In this document: piece after piece, positions 10,419 to 19,597 of the stretch
How positions within the stretch are numbered: position 1 is the stretch's first letter
Layout: each line of letters opens with the position of its first letter
Assembly: GCA_017521805.1 (NCBI GenBank)
Contig: JAFXDK010000091.1
Location: 1 to 58,604 of the forward strand
DNA: 58,604 nt
Source of the DNA: Ruminococcus sp.
Lineage (GTDB): Bacteria > Bacillota > Clostridia > Oscillospirales > Ruminococcaceae
Reading direction: 5' to 3'
Position numbers and translations under genes: made by a program
Notes under the pieces: model-generated
Seen by the model: the letters and a program-made list of their open reading frames with translations, nothing else
Told to the model about the DNA's origin: nothing
Database searches by the model: none

Positions 10419-10488
10419 GTCATTTTTTGCTGAATATAAACAACTTACCAGATATTGCGTTTTTACCATTTATTGACACAGCACAACT

Positions 10489-12138
10489 TCAGTCTATAAA
10501 ATCAGCATTTTTCTTGATTTCAACCTTATGATTATACATCGCCTTATCGCTTCGCGCCACAAGAACTTTAATATCAGGTCCGCTTAAATCTACAAATGGG
10601 TCAAAATAAGCCGTACCAACAGCTGCAGAAAAGGGATATCCCTTATAATCCGCGCTTTCTCTGACAAATTCTACGTTTATAGCGTCTGTCATGTCATTGT
10701 CGGTGATACACATAAATTCATCGCCGCCTATGCGATACACCTTTCCCTTTTTGCCTACAACTCTGAGCAAAACAGCGGCACAGCGGATAATAGCCTTATC
10801 TCCGCTGTCATGACCGTAATTGTCATTGATGTACTTTAAGAAATTAACATCACAGGCTGTAACAAAAATTTTTTTGCATCTTTCAATATCTTTTTCCAGC
10901 TCTGCTATATCCTCCTCATAGGTATTGCGGTTATATGCGTTTGTCATAGAGTCGATGCAGGCGCTGCGTATTGCGGCTTTGATTTCCATGTTTTTCTTAA
11001 TAAATTTTCTGATAAGGAAAAACACACACATAAGCAGAATAATACCAACAACTGAAAAAACAGCAATGTTACGCCTGCGTATCTTCAAAGCCGCAGTGCT
11101 GTCAACAATCTTAACATTATCAACATAAAACGAAAGATTTTCGAAATCCTGCTGTTGATTATCGTCATCGGCACGCACATAAAAATACAAATTCGTGGCA
11201 TTGGCAGGAAGCATAAAATCTCCTGAAATCTTTGACCACGTACCATTCTGCAATTCTTTGCTCTTGATAGTAGAATAAATCTCCTCACCGTTCAGATTGT
11301 ATTGCAGCCTCAGTGAAAACGAATGATTTTTTGGACAATTTTTTTCCATATACATAACGTAGGCAGAATAAGTATAATTAACCTTTGGCTGTACACTGGC
11401 AATTCTGACCATAGGCGCATTCCAATGCTCATTCTTGCCTGAAACATAAAGAGAATAATTACCTGAATAGCTAAAGCTGTCAGTTACTTCCATTTGTACT
11501 TCACCTCTTGGAATCCAACCGCCTGTACTACCCTCAAAATCAAATTCCAAAATAGATTCATTTTCTTCGTATACTATTTCTTCTTTTTTCTTTCCATAGC
11601 CATAAACAGAAACATCGTCAATACAAAAATCATCCGTACCGTTTGCAGTTTCAAAATAAAGAATAGCATCATTTACATTTTCAGGAATAACGGCAGAACT
11701 TTCCATAAGCACCCATTTATCTTTTCCAACAACAGTTGTTGACATATTCACATAGGATTCTGTACCTGCCGCATCCACAAATTTCAAGGTCATCATTACA
11801 CTGACTTCCTCAGCTGAATCACTGATTGCATAGGCTCTGAAAAGATATTCCTCGCCAGATGTGATAATATCGGTAATATTCAGTGCAGGACCGCTCCATG
11901 CCTCTTCACGTTTTTGTGTTTTAAGAGCAGAAAAACCACTGTATACCTTATCTTTTGTAATTATTATTTCTGATTTATTGCCAAAGGAAGACCATTCATC
12001 AAATTCTCCAGATTCAAACCCTGTATCAATCAACGCCCTGTATTCATCATCAGCAAAGGCACTTACAGGCGATAAAAGGGCACAAATCAGCAGTGTAATA
12101 ACAATAGATACAAAATAAGAAAATCTGATTTTTTTCAT
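10489..12138 (-). CDS. Membrane diguanylate cyclase with two extracellular CBM22-like modules
   Basis: A 549-residue predicted receptor that makes cyclic di-GMP. Signal peptide (1-29); first CBM4/9/22-like module (about 36-180); second, clearly CBM22-like module (about 196-347) that matches the xylanase CBM22 in spacing (WIPRGE, NEHWNAP, LQYNLNGEE, NGTWSKISGDF, YVDNV); one transmembrane helix (about 358-377); a short cytoplasmic helix; then a GGDEF domain with DSMTNAYNR, DVNFLKYINDNYGHDSGD, RIGGDEF (471-475) and SDKAMYNHK. The active-site residues are intact, so it is probably active. The inhibitory RxxD site is replaced by GKKG, so product feedback is probably lost. The start has a GGAGGG site. 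It lies upstream of, and on the same strand as, the xylanase gene. Confidence 0.9.
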   Translation of the reverse strand: MKKIRFSYFVSIVITLLICALLSPVSAFADDEYRALIDTGFESGEFDEWSSFGNKSEIIITKDKVYSGFSALKTQKREEAWSGPALNITDIITSGEEYLFRAYAISDSAEEVSVMMTLKFVDAAGTESYVNMSTTVVGKDKWVLMESSAVIPENVNDAILYFETANGTDDFCIDDVSVYGYGKKKEEIVYEENESILEFDFEGSTGGWIPRGEVQMEVTDSFSYSGNYSLYVSGKNEHWNAPMVRIASVQPKVNYTYSAYVMYMEKNCPKNHSFSLRLQYNLNGEEIYSTIKSKELQNGTWSKISGDFMLPANATNLYFYVRADDDNQQQDFENLSFYVDNVKIVDSTAALKIRRRNIAVFSVVGIILLMCVFFLIRKFIKKNMEIKAAIRSACIDSMTNAYNRNTYEEDIAELEKDIERCKKIFVTACDVNFLKYINDNYGHDSGDKAIIRCAAVLLRVVGKKGKVYRIGGDEFMCITDNDMTDAINVEFVRESADYKGYPFSAAVGTAYFDPFVDLSGPDIKVLVARSDKAMYNHKVEIKKNADFID

Positions 12139-12307
12139 AATGTCCCTCCTCGTGCAAGTAAAAAAACCTACTTTATTTTACATATATATTATAGCATTTT
12201 TTCATAAATTTTTCTATTCTTATAATACAAAAACTTTCAAGAATGCTTTTGTGCAATTTGTATAATTTGATACTGTTTTTTAGAAATTATGAAAAGATTA
12301 TTACAAA

Positions 12308-12345
12308 AAGTAAAAATCCGCGAGATTTTACCCACGGATTTTTAT
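12308..12345 (-). terminator. Terminator after the SSS symporter gene
   Basis: Arms AAAATCCGCG and CACGGATTTTT (plus-strand reading) form a hairpin with T-runs on both sides, between the symporter stop and the diguanylate cyclase promoter region. Confidence 0.75.
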
Positions 12346-12359
12346 TATCTGTTAAACTT

Positions 12360-13952
12360 TTAGAGGTGATCTTTATTAAGACTATCAAAAGCCTCAGCAA
12401 CCACCTTTTCGTCAGGAGCCTTCGTGAAACTGCTAACTATAGGTACTACAATAAGAGACACAATCATAGCAAATGCGCCCGCATTTACAGGTGAAAGAAG
12501 ATTCAAAGGACAGTTAAGGTCAATAACCGCCTGCTTCAATCCGTCAAATGCAGAAATATTCATGCTGAATAAAATCATGTGTCCCACTGTAATTCCAAGG
12601 CCTGTAATAAAGCTTGCAATTACAGACGCAATTGAAGATTTTTTCATAAACAGACCATAGAGGAAAGGTCCGAGGAATGCACCTGATAATGCACCCCATG
12701 AATATGACATAAGAGTTGAAATGGAAGCGTTTTTGTTGCAGGCAATAATTACGGATATTACAAGGAATATAGCAATGAATATACGAATGCAGAGCATCTG
12801 CTTCTTGTCGTCGAAATTCTTAATTCTTGGCTTGATAAGGTCATTTGTAAGAGTTGAACTTGAAGTAAGTACAAGTGATGAAAGAGTTGAGAGTGACGCT
12901 GAAAGAACAAGCACAACCACAAGTCCTATAAGCATATTCGGGAGCGCCTGATGTATAAGAGCAGGTACCATTGTATCATATACGGGCTTGCCGTTTACAA
13001 CTTCAATAAGAGTTCTGTCCGTTACAGTCGGGTCAGTTGTACAGTAAAGACGTACAAATCCGCCCATAAAGTAAGAACCGCCTGCAACTACAAGAGCAAA
13101 TAATGTGGAGATAACTGCTCCCTTTTTAATAGCGTCCTCATCCTTGATAGCATAGAATTTCTGCACCATCTGAGGAAGTCCCCATGTTCCGAGAGATGTG
13201 AGTATTACAACTCCAAGAAGATTGAAAGGATCAGGTCCAAAAAGTGAGCCGAGGGAATTTTCAGGAGTATTTTTATCTGATATAGCGTTAAGTGATTCAA
13301 TTGCCATTGAAAGACCATCTTTTTTCTGTACAGTAAGAGTTACAACAGTTGCAATACCAATAAGCATAATAATTCCCTGTATAAAGTCATTTATAGCTGT
13401 TGCCTTATATCCTCCGAGAATTACATAAATAGCGGAAAGTACTGCCATAAGGATTATAATAATTGTACCACCGTTTTCCCCAAGGTTAAATACCATTCCG
13501 AAAAGTCTTGAAAGACCGTTATAAACGGAAGCGGTGTAGGGAATAAGGAACACAAATACTATAAGGGATGTTATTGTTTTAAGCATATCAGAATCAAATC
13601 TTTTACCGAAGAATTCAGGCATAGTCTTTGCTCTGAGCTGTTTCGTCATAAGTCTCGTTCTTCGTCCTATGAGGAAAAAGGGAATCAGGCTTCCGATTAT
13701 AGCATTTCCTATACCTACCCATGCTGCAGATACGCCATAGCTCCAGCCGAACTGTCCGGCATAGCCAATAAACACCACGGCAGAGAAATATGTAGTACCA
13801 TAAGAAAATGCAGTCAGCCACGAGCCTACATTACGTCCGCCCAGCATAAAATCCTTTGCTGATTTTGTTTTTCCTGAGGTGTAAAAACCTATACCAATCA
13901 TTACAGCAACATAAATTGCAAGTATTATAAAGGTAGCAGTTTTTGAACTCAT
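12360..13952 (-). CDS. Sodium:solute symporter (SSS family)
   Basis: A 530-residue inner-membrane transporter with about 13 hydrophobic segments that couples sodium entry to solute uptake. Family features: TSGKTKSAKDFMLGGRNVGSW early on, FSYGTTYFSAVVFIGYAGQFGWSYG in the second helix region, RTRLMTKQLRAKTMPEFFGKRF, and LSASLSTLSSLVLTSSSTLTNDL in the eighth helix, where sodium-ligating serines sit in this family. It resembles the PutP/PanF branch, but the solute (proline, pantothenate, sugar or other) cannot be told. The frame extends upstream to 14075; the ATG at 13952 is preferred because an AAAGG site precedes it and the product then starts at the first membrane helix. Confidence 0.92.
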   Translation of the reverse strand: MSSKTATFIILAIYVAVMIGIGFYTSGKTKSAKDFMLGGRNVGSWLTAFSYGTTYFSAVVFIGYAGQFGWSYGVSAAWVGIGNAIIGSLIPFFLIGRRTRLMTKQLRAKTMPEFFGKRFDSDMLKTITSLIVFVFLIPYTASVYNGLSRLFGMVFNLGENGGTIIIILMAVLSAIYVILGGYKATAINDFIQGIIMLIGIATVVTLTVQKKDGLSMAIESLNAISDKNTPENSLGSLFGPDPFNLLGVVILTSLGTWGLPQMVQKFYAIKDEDAIKKGAVISTLFALVVAGGSYFMGGFVRLYCTTDPTVTDRTLIEVVNGKPVYDTMVPALIHQALPNMLIGLVVVLVLSASLSTLSSLVLTSSSTLTNDLIKPRIKNFDDKKQMLCIRIFIAIFLVISVIIACNKNASISTLMSYSWGALSGAFLGPFLYGLFMKKSSIASVIASFITGLGITVGHMILFSMNISAFDGLKQAVIDLNCPLNLLSPVNAGAFAMIVSLIVVPIVSSFTKAPDEKVVAEAFDSLNKDHL

Positions 13953-14024
13953 ACAATCACAACCTTTCAGATATGTAATACTTAAAAGCTTAAAAGCTTT
14001 AAACCAATAAAGTGTTCGTATATT

Positions 14025-14053
14025 AATATAGCACATTTTGTCGGAAATGTCAA
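14025..14053 (-). promoter_or_regulatory. sigma-A promoter of the symporter gene
   Basis: Minus strand TTGACA (14053-14048), 17-bp spacer, TATATT (14030-14025). It is divergent from, and 22 bp away from, the ECF operon promoter. Confidence 0.75.
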
Positions 14054-14074
14054 GGGGTTTTAGAGAAAAAATCA

Positions 14075-14103
14075 TTGAATTATTTCGAATTATGTGCTAT
14101 AAT
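14075..14103 (+). promoter_or_regulatory. Housekeeping-type promoter of the ECF sigma operon
   Basis: TTGAAT (14075-14080), 17-bp spacer, TATAAT (14098-14103). The hexamers are sigma-A-like, so no sign of an autoregulatory ECF promoter was seen. Confidence 0.7.
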
Positions 14104-14192
14104 TGTCCCTGTTAAAAAACAAAAATTTTTTTGAAAATTCTTGTAATGTTTTTAAAAGTCATGCGTCTTATAGACAGAAAGGAGGAAATGAA

Positions 14193-14687
14193 ATGTTTGA
14201 AGAGCTCTACAAAACATACTTTCACGATATATTTTTATATTCAAAATCTCTTTGCAGAGAAGATAATCTTGCCGAAGAACTTACGCAGGAAACCTTTTTC
14301 AAAGCCCTGAAATCTATTGATAAATTCAAAGGCGACTGCGACGTAAGAGTGTGGCTGTGTCAGATTGCGAAATATACATTTTATGACTACTGCCGAAAAA
14401 ATAAGCTACGTGATTTCGAGGAATTTCCCGAAGATACGGTTGATACGGGAGTTTCCATAGAAAATGCCCTTGAAGATGAGGGAACAGCCGAACTGATACA
14501 TCAGATACTCCACGATATGAAAGAACCTTACAAAGAGGTATTCACCCTAAGAGTATTCGGTGAATTATCATTTAAACAGATTGCTAAATTGTTCGGCAAA
14601 ACTGAAAACTGGGCAGCGGTGACTTTTCACCGTGCAAAATTAAAAATAATCGACACTATTCAAAAACAGGAGGAAAACTATGAATAA
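14193..14687 (+). CDS. ECF-type RNA polymerase sigma factor
   Basis: A 164-residue extracytoplasmic-function sigma factor that would direct polymerase to a small stress or envelope regulon. Region 2 (about 1-70) has NLAEELTQETFFKALKSIDKF; region 4 (about 105-160) has FGELSFKQIAKLFGKTENWAAVTFHRAKLK, the helix-turn-helix that reads the -35 box. Regions 1 and 3 are absent, as usual for this group. The frame reaches back to 14103, but the ATG at 14193 is preceded by GGAGG and gives the normal start MFEELYKTYF. Its 3' end overlaps the anti-sigma gene by 8 bp. Confidence 0.92.
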   Translation: MFEELYKTYFHDIFLYSKSLCREDNLAEELTQETFFKALKSIDKFKGDCDVRVWLCQIAKYTFYDYCRKNKLRDFEEFPEDTVDTGVSIENALEDEGTAELIHQILHDMKEPYKEVFTLRVFGELSFKQIAKLFGKTENWAAVTFHRAKLKIIDTIQKQEENYE

Positions 14688-15324
14688 CAAATGTGACATA
14701 ATCAAAGACCTACTTCCCCTCTACGCTGAAAATATGTGCAGCGCCGACAGCAGGCAGGCTGTAGCGGAGCATATCGCTGAATGTGAAAGCTGCCGTAATG
14801 AGCTGAAAAAAATCAATACCGATGTGGCTATTCAGGCTGATTCCGATGTATCAATGTTCAAGCGTATAAAAAAGCGTGCAAGAATTGAAAAAGTTGTTAT
14901 TTCAATTGTAAGTATTGTATTTGTATTATCTGCTTTGTGGTTTGCACAATTCTTTCTTATTAATACGGACTGTGCTATGGACTATGAGAAATACAATTTA
15001 GCTGAAAATGTAAAAGTTGAGGTTGACGAGGACGGCTTGCTGTGGCTTTGTACTGATAACGAAGCGTCAACATACGATTACTATTATCCTACGTTGGCAG
15101 ATGTAAACGGCATAAAAATGACCGAAAACGGATATGATAAAACAAAAAAAGAAAGCTACATTGTGACGTTACATCATCGTAAAGTCAATGAGTTGGCAAT
15201 GATTACGTTCCCCGGAAATAAAAAACGCACACCATTATTTAACATAAACGAAAAAGAATTCAAATTTGTAAAGTATTATGATGAAAATACGGATACAGAG
15301 TATGTACTTTGGGAAAGGGATTAA
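14680..15324 (+). CDS. Anti-sigma factor with zinc-binding (ZAS/zf-HC2) domain
   Basis: A 214-residue single-pass membrane protein. The N-terminal ZAS motif is visible as C5 ... H31-x3-C35-x2-C38 in CDIIKDLLPLYAEN and AEHIAECESCRNEL; this domain normally clamps the ECF sigma factor. A transmembrane helix spans about residues 71-93 and the rest is an outside domain of no recognised type, probably the signal receiver. It overlaps the sigma gene by 8 bp and has an AGGAGG site within it. The signal cannot be predicted. Confidence 0.9.
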   Translation: MNNKCDIIKDLLPLYAENMCSADSRQAVAEHIAECESCRNELKKINTDVAIQADSDVSMFKRIKKRARIEKVVISIVSIVFVLSALWFAQFFLINTDCAMDYEKYNLAENVKVEVDEDGLLWLCTDNEASTYDYYYPTLADVNGIKMTENGYDKTKKESYIVTLHHRKVNELAMITFPGNKKRTPLFNINEKEFKFVKYYDENTDTEYVLWERD

Positions 15325-15326
15325 TT

Positions 15327-15569
15327 ATGATAGAGAGAAAATTCAATAAAGCCGCAATTATTATTTCAGCTTTAGCTGTACTTTCATACTGGTTTCTGGG
15401 AATATACAGCTTTATTCCCGTTATACTGGGCATAATCGCAATTATCATAGCTGTTGGAAAGAGAGAAACGCACCTTGTAAAACTTCCCGTTTTTCTGTCT
15501 GTAATTGCAATAATTATGGGAATATTTGATTTACTTTTATTCCATACCGATTTGTTCTTTTCATTCTAA
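15327..15569 (+). CDS. Small membrane protein in the ECF sigma operon
   Basis: An 80-residue protein starting MIERKFNKAAIIISALAVLS with three hydrophobic stretches and almost no soluble part. Not recognised as a named family; small proteins with similar helices (DUF4190-like or Bacillus YqxK-type) exist, but the match is only in general character. It starts 2 bp after the anti-sigma stop, with GGGAAAGGGA upstream, so it is the third gene of the operon. An earlier ATG at 15309 lies inside the anti-sigma gene and is less likely. A strong terminator follows. Confidence 0.65.
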   Translation: MIERKFNKAAIIISALAVLSYWFLGIYSFIPVILGIIAIIIAVGKRETHLVKLPVFLSVIAIIMGIFDLLLFHTDLFFSF

Positions 15570-15577
15570 AACGCCAA

Positions 15578-15613
15578 AAATTCCGTATGCTGTAACATAC
15601 GGAATTTTTTAAT
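15578..15613. terminator. Bidirectional terminator between the ECF operon and sbcC
   Basis: AAATTCCGTATG (15578-15589) and CATACGGAATTT (15596-15607) form a perfect 12-bp stem with a 6-base loop; T-runs flank it on the plus side and a run of A precedes it. It serves two convergent operons. Confidence 0.85.
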
Positions 15614-15617
15614 TTTT

Positions 15618-18386
15618 TTACCTTATTTCTATCCGACTGCCGCCTGTTTTATCCTTTGTTACAACAATCTGCCTGTCAATTCTGTTTCTGAGTTCGCCCA
15701 CATGGGATATTATTCCCACAAGCCGATTTCCCTCTGCAAGTCCCTGAATTGACTTCATAGCTTGATTCAGCGTTTCTTCATCAAGAGAACCAAAACCCTC
15801 ATCAACAAACATGGTATCAAGAATAATACCTCCTGCGCTGCTCTGAACCTCTTCGGAAAGTCCCAGCGCAAGAGCAAGAGAGGCGAGAAACGCCTCACCG
15901 CCCGAAAGAGTTCTGACGCTTCTTTCAGTGCCGTTGTAATGGTCAATTACATTCAGTTCAAGACCGCTTTTGCTTCTGTTGTCAACAGCAATTTCGCGAC
16001 GTGTAAGGTCGTATCTGCCGTCAGTCATCACGATAAATCTGCTGTTTGCGCGGGCAATAACCCTGTCAAAATAGCTCATCTGTACATAAGTTTCAAGCAT
16101 GATTTTTTCTTTGCCCTGAACATTTCCGTTTGCAGTATCAGACAAATCCTTCAGCATAGTCAGCCTTTTTTCCGTTTCAGCCATAGCCGCGGATTCTTCT
16201 GCAATCCCTTTCAGAGCGTACCTGTTAGCAGTTATTCGCGATTCAGCACATTTGGATATACCGCTGATTTCCTCCTGTTTTTCCCGATATATCTGTTTTT
16301 TCTCCTCTGTTTTCTTTGCTTTTTCAATCACATCCTCAGGAAGCTTACTTCGCAGGTATTCAATTTTACTTTTCAGATTATTGTGAATTTCTTCGCCCTG
16401 TCGCAGATTATTCTCCGCAGTTTCAAGGGCATTTTTCAGGCTATCCCTTTTCAGCACAAGAGAAGTAATATATTCCTCCGCTTCCCTGCGGCTTCCGAAA
16501 CGAAGCTGCGATTCCGCAGATTTCAGATTTTTCTCCGCTTCCTCCCGTCGAGTATGGAGTACGGATAATTTCACTTCTGTTTCCCTCAGCGCAGTATCAG
16601 CGGATTTATACAATTCCTCAGTCTGCGGAATAAGCTCATCAAGCTGATTTTTCCGCTGAATCCGTTTATTTTCAGCTTCAAGCTTTTCACAGAGTTCACC
16701 ATTTTTTATTTCGGCTTCTTTTACCGCCTGCTTAGCTTTTTTGCCGATATCAGAAACAGCCGTATCATCACAGCCGAAAAATTCCGCCGCAGTTTTTTCA
16801 ACAGCTTCCTTTATACCCTGAACTCTTGTATTAAGTTCAGCCGCCTTTGTGTTAAGATTTGCCGTTTCATCGCGGAGGCTGTTCAATTCAGTCTCAGCCT
16901 CCTTGATTTCTTTTTCCTCAGGAGGATTTCCACGCATTTTAGCAGGATTCGGATGCTCCGTAGAACCGCACACGGGACAAGGCTCACCACTTTTCAGAGA
17001 TGCGGCACATATACCTGCACGGCAATCATCAAAGAGACGTTTCATTTCTTCAAGCTGTACGCTTCGGAGTTTTACAGCGTCGGCTGAAACAGTATATTCC
17101 TGCTGAGCCTTTTGCAGCTTTTTCATTTCTTTTAAAAGCTTATCTGCATTTTCCGCAAGCTGTCTGCCGTCGTTTATGCGTTTTTCTGTCTCTTTAATTT
17201 CATATTCTGTTTTCTGCCTGTCAATGCCTGCGGATTCAAGAGTTTTATACTCTGATTTGTAATCCTCAAGAGCTTTTTTTGTTTTTTCGGAATTCTCAAT
17301 AAGCTTTTTACTTTTCTGCTCAGTATCAGTACAGGCCTTTTCCGTAGATTTCAATTCCGATTTTAATTTTTCAAGTCTGTCATAATTCTCAGATTCCGCT
17401 TCTGTAAGCGTAATTTCACGTTCAGCCTTTTCAATTTCAGGCTTAGTGAGAGCAGCATTTTCACAGATTTTTTTCAGCTTTTCAAGCTCCGCAGAAGTAG
17501 TTGCAAATTCCTTTTCGCTGTTTTTAAGTTCTTCGTACTGCTTTAACGCTGACTCGTATTTTCCCAGTTCGTTATTAATTTTTTCCAATTCAGCCGATAT
17601 CAAATCCGCCTGCCGATTATATTCGGAAACAGCATTTTCATCCTTTTCAAGAATACCGCTGATAAGTTCAAGAACTGCGTCATTTGAGATAAGCCCCTCT
17701 TTCGCCTTTTCCAGCATTTCGCTGTATTCTGAATTTTCAGGGCATCTTATACCACCGATATACTGAGCAATTCCAGCCGCTGACGCTTTATATCGGCTGT
17801 CAGTTGCTTTCACTTCTGCTTTAAGTCTCTCTTGTAAGCGCATGAAATAATCGGTTTTGAAAAGCCGTCTGAAAATCTCGCGGCGCTCAGTCGCCTCCGA
17901 GAGAAGAAGCTTCATAAATTCACCCTGAGCAAGCATGACAATCTGTGTAAACTGTTCCCTGTCAATTCCCAACAGCTTTTTCACTTCATTTGTAACATCA
18001 ACGCTTTTTGTTACAACATGTCCGTCAGGAAAAATCATCTCCGCGTCAGCTTTTTCCTCCACCATGCCGATACCGCGCTTTTTCACTCTCTCATAGGTTG
18101 GATTTCTGCGGATTTTGTACACTCCGTCACCATAGGCAAATTCCAGTTCAACATATGTATCTGTTTTATCATCGGCATATTTTGAACGGAACATGTTAGA
18201 ATTTCGGGAGCTTCCGCTTGCCTTTCCGTAAAGAGCAAAGGTTATAGCGTCGAATATGGTGGTTTTTCCCGAGCCTGTATCGCCTGTTATAAGGTAAAGC
18301 CCCCTGTCTCCGAGAGCCGTCATGTCAAGCTCAGTAACATCGGCATATGGACCAAATGCACTCATAGTAAGTTTAAGAGGTCTCAT
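15618..18386 (-). CDS. sbcC: SbcC nuclease-complex ATPase
   Basis: Rad50-like SMC ATPase that pairs with SbcD to cut hairpins and process DNA ends. The 922-residue product has a Walker A GDTGSGKTT near residue 35, two long coiled coils with a zinc hook CPVC at about residue 470, the ABC signature LSGGEAFLASLALALG, and Walker B GIILDTMFVDEGFGSLDEE. The frame extends to 18464, but the ATG at 18386 starts with the family N-terminus MRPLKLTMSAFGPYAD, overlaps the sbcD stop by 4 bp (ATGA) and has GGAGGAGGAAC upstream. It is therefore co-transcribed with sbcD. Confidence 0.96.
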   Translation of the reverse strand: MRPLKLTMSAFGPYADVTELDMTALGDRGLYLITGDTGSGKTTIFDAITFALYGKASGSSRNSNMFRSKYADDKTDTYVELEFAYGDGVYKIRRNPTYERVKKRGIGMVEEKADAEMIFPDGHVVTKSVDVTNEVKKLLGIDREQFTQIVMLAQGEFMKLLLSEATERREIFRRLFKTDYFMRLQERLKAEVKATDSRYKASAAGIAQYIGGIRCPENSEYSEMLEKAKEGLISNDAVLELISGILEKDENAVSEYNRQADLISAELEKINNELGKYESALKQYEELKNSEKEFATTSAELEKLKKICENAALTKPEIEKAEREITLTEAESENYDRLEKLKSELKSTEKACTDTEQKSKKLIENSEKTKKALEDYKSEYKTLESAGIDRQKTEYEIKETEKRINDGRQLAENADKLLKEMKKLQKAQQEYTVSADAVKLRSVQLEEMKRLFDDCRAGICAASLKSGEPCPVCGSTEHPNPAKMRGNPPEEKEIKEAETELNSLRDETANLNTKAAELNTRVQGIKEAVEKTAAEFFGCDDTAVSDIGKKAKQAVKEAEIKNGELCEKLEAENKRIQRKNQLDELIPQTEELYKSADTALRETEVKLSVLHTRREEAEKNLKSAESQLRFGSRREAEEYITSLVLKRDSLKNALETAENNLRQGEEIHNNLKSKIEYLRSKLPEDVIEKAKKTEEKKQIYREKQEEISGISKCAESRITANRYALKGIAEESAAMAETEKRLTMLKDLSDTANGNVQGKEKIMLETYVQMSYFDRVIARANSRFIVMTDGRYDLTRREIAVDNRSKSGLELNVIDHYNGTERSVRTLSGGEAFLASLALALGLSEEVQSSAGGIILDTMFVDEGFGSLDEETLNQAMKSIQGLAEGNRLVGIISHVGELRNRIDRQIVVTKDKTGGSRIEIR

Positions 18387-19522
18387 GGCAGTTCCTCCTC
18401 CCACACTGATTTTATAACAGATTCCATAAAGCTTGCCTGCTCCTCTGTCATTTTGTGATTGCACTGCGCCTCGTAAAATTCCGTGAATATGCTTATAGGC
18501 GGCAGGGATTCATTTCTGATTTCACTGCGGATAACAGATACCGACTGTGTGCGGCTGTTGTCGTAGAAAAGCTGTAACATATAGGGATAAATTTTTTTCA
18601 GCTTCCGTGCCGCATCGGGAATATCCTGCTCATCGGTAAGGGTAATATAGATATAATCCTCTGTATTGATATTTTTATAAAATTCCTTATCCGTCAGCTT
18701 TTCATATGTACCCTTGTATTCACGGACTTCCTTTCTCGGCTTGACAGGAATTTCTGTTATTTCAAGACAGCCATTTTCCCCGATTTCAACAACGGTATAC
18801 GTTTTTTTGACCGCTGTCTCATCAAAGTGATATTTCAGCTGACTGCCGCAATAGCGGATTTTTTTGCTTCCCACAAACTGCGGATAGTGGATATGACCTA
18901 AAGCCGTGTAGTCAAAGGCTTCAAAAATGCTGCCGTCAACGTTTTCAGTTCCGCCGATAAAAAATTCCTCAGATTTACTCAGCTTTGCTCCCGTTACAAA
19001 CTGATGTGTCACAAGGATATTTCTCTTTGAATCATCAAGAGGAATATTCTCCAAAACAGCAGATACAGCGTCGGTATAGCTTTCAATTTTCTTTTCGGAA
19101 TAAAACTGCCGCACATTTGCAGGCTTTACAAAGGGTAACAGATAGAAATTGACATCGCCGTATTCATCACATAGGGTGACAGGCTCAATTTTTCCGCTGT
19201 AAACGGGAGCGATATGCACTCCCCCAGCCGCCATAACACGACCGCCAAAGGAAACTCGCTCGGCGGAATCGTGATTTCCGCTTATTATAAGAACAGGAAT
19301 TTTTTTCAGCGAAAGATTGTACAGGAATTCATCAAATACCTGCACAGCCTCCGCAGGAGGAACAGTTTTGTCATAGATATCCCCTGCAATGACAACGCAG
19401 TCAATTTTTTCAGTATCGCAGATATGACAAATCTGCTCCAGTATGTATTTCTGATCCTCCAGCATGGAGTATTCTTTTAGTCTTTTTCCGATATGCAAAT
19501 CGGAAAGATGAAATATTTTCAT
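18383..19522 (-). CDS. sbcD: SbcD exonuclease (Mre11-like phosphoesterase)
   Basis: Mn-dependent nuclease subunit of SbcCD. The 379-residue product begins MKIFHLSDLHIGK and shows the phosphoesterase motifs DLHIGK, AGDIYDK, SGNHDSAERV, then VTHQFV and LGHIHYPQ, which carry the metal ligands. A C-terminal domain of about 100 residues is expected to contact SbcC. An AGGAGC site precedes the ATG. It is the first gene of the sbcDC operon. Confidence 0.96.
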   Translation of the reverse strand: MKIFHLSDLHIGKRLKEYSMLEDQKYILEQICHICDTEKIDCVVIAGDIYDKTVPPAEAVQVFDEFLYNLSLKKIPVLIISGNHDSAERVSFGGRVMAAGGVHIAPVYSGKIEPVTLCDEYGDVNFYLLPFVKPANVRQFYSEKKIESYTDAVSAVLENIPLDDSKRNILVTHQFVTGAKLSKSEEFFIGGTENVDGSIFEAFDYTALGHIHYPQFVGSKKIRYCGSQLKYHFDETAVKKTYTVVEIGENGCLEITEIPVKPRKEVREYKGTYEKLTDKEFYKNINTEDYIYITLTDEQDIPDAARKLKKIYPYMLQLFYDNSRTQSVSVIRSEIRNESLPPISIFTEFYEAQCNHKMTEEQASFMESVIKSVWEEELP

Positions 19523-19542
19523 AAAAAATCAGCTCCTATAAG

Positions 19543-19577
19543 GAAAAACCGCCCGAAGTTATATGCTCCGCGCGGTT
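19543..19577 (-). terminator. Terminator after the DUF624 gene
   Basis: On the minus strand AACCGCGCGGAG and CTTCGGGCGGTT pair around a short loop, followed by TTTTT. It divides the DUF624 operon from sbcDC. Confidence 0.75.
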
Positions 19578-19597
19578 AAAATTTTTAGATGTTCCCT

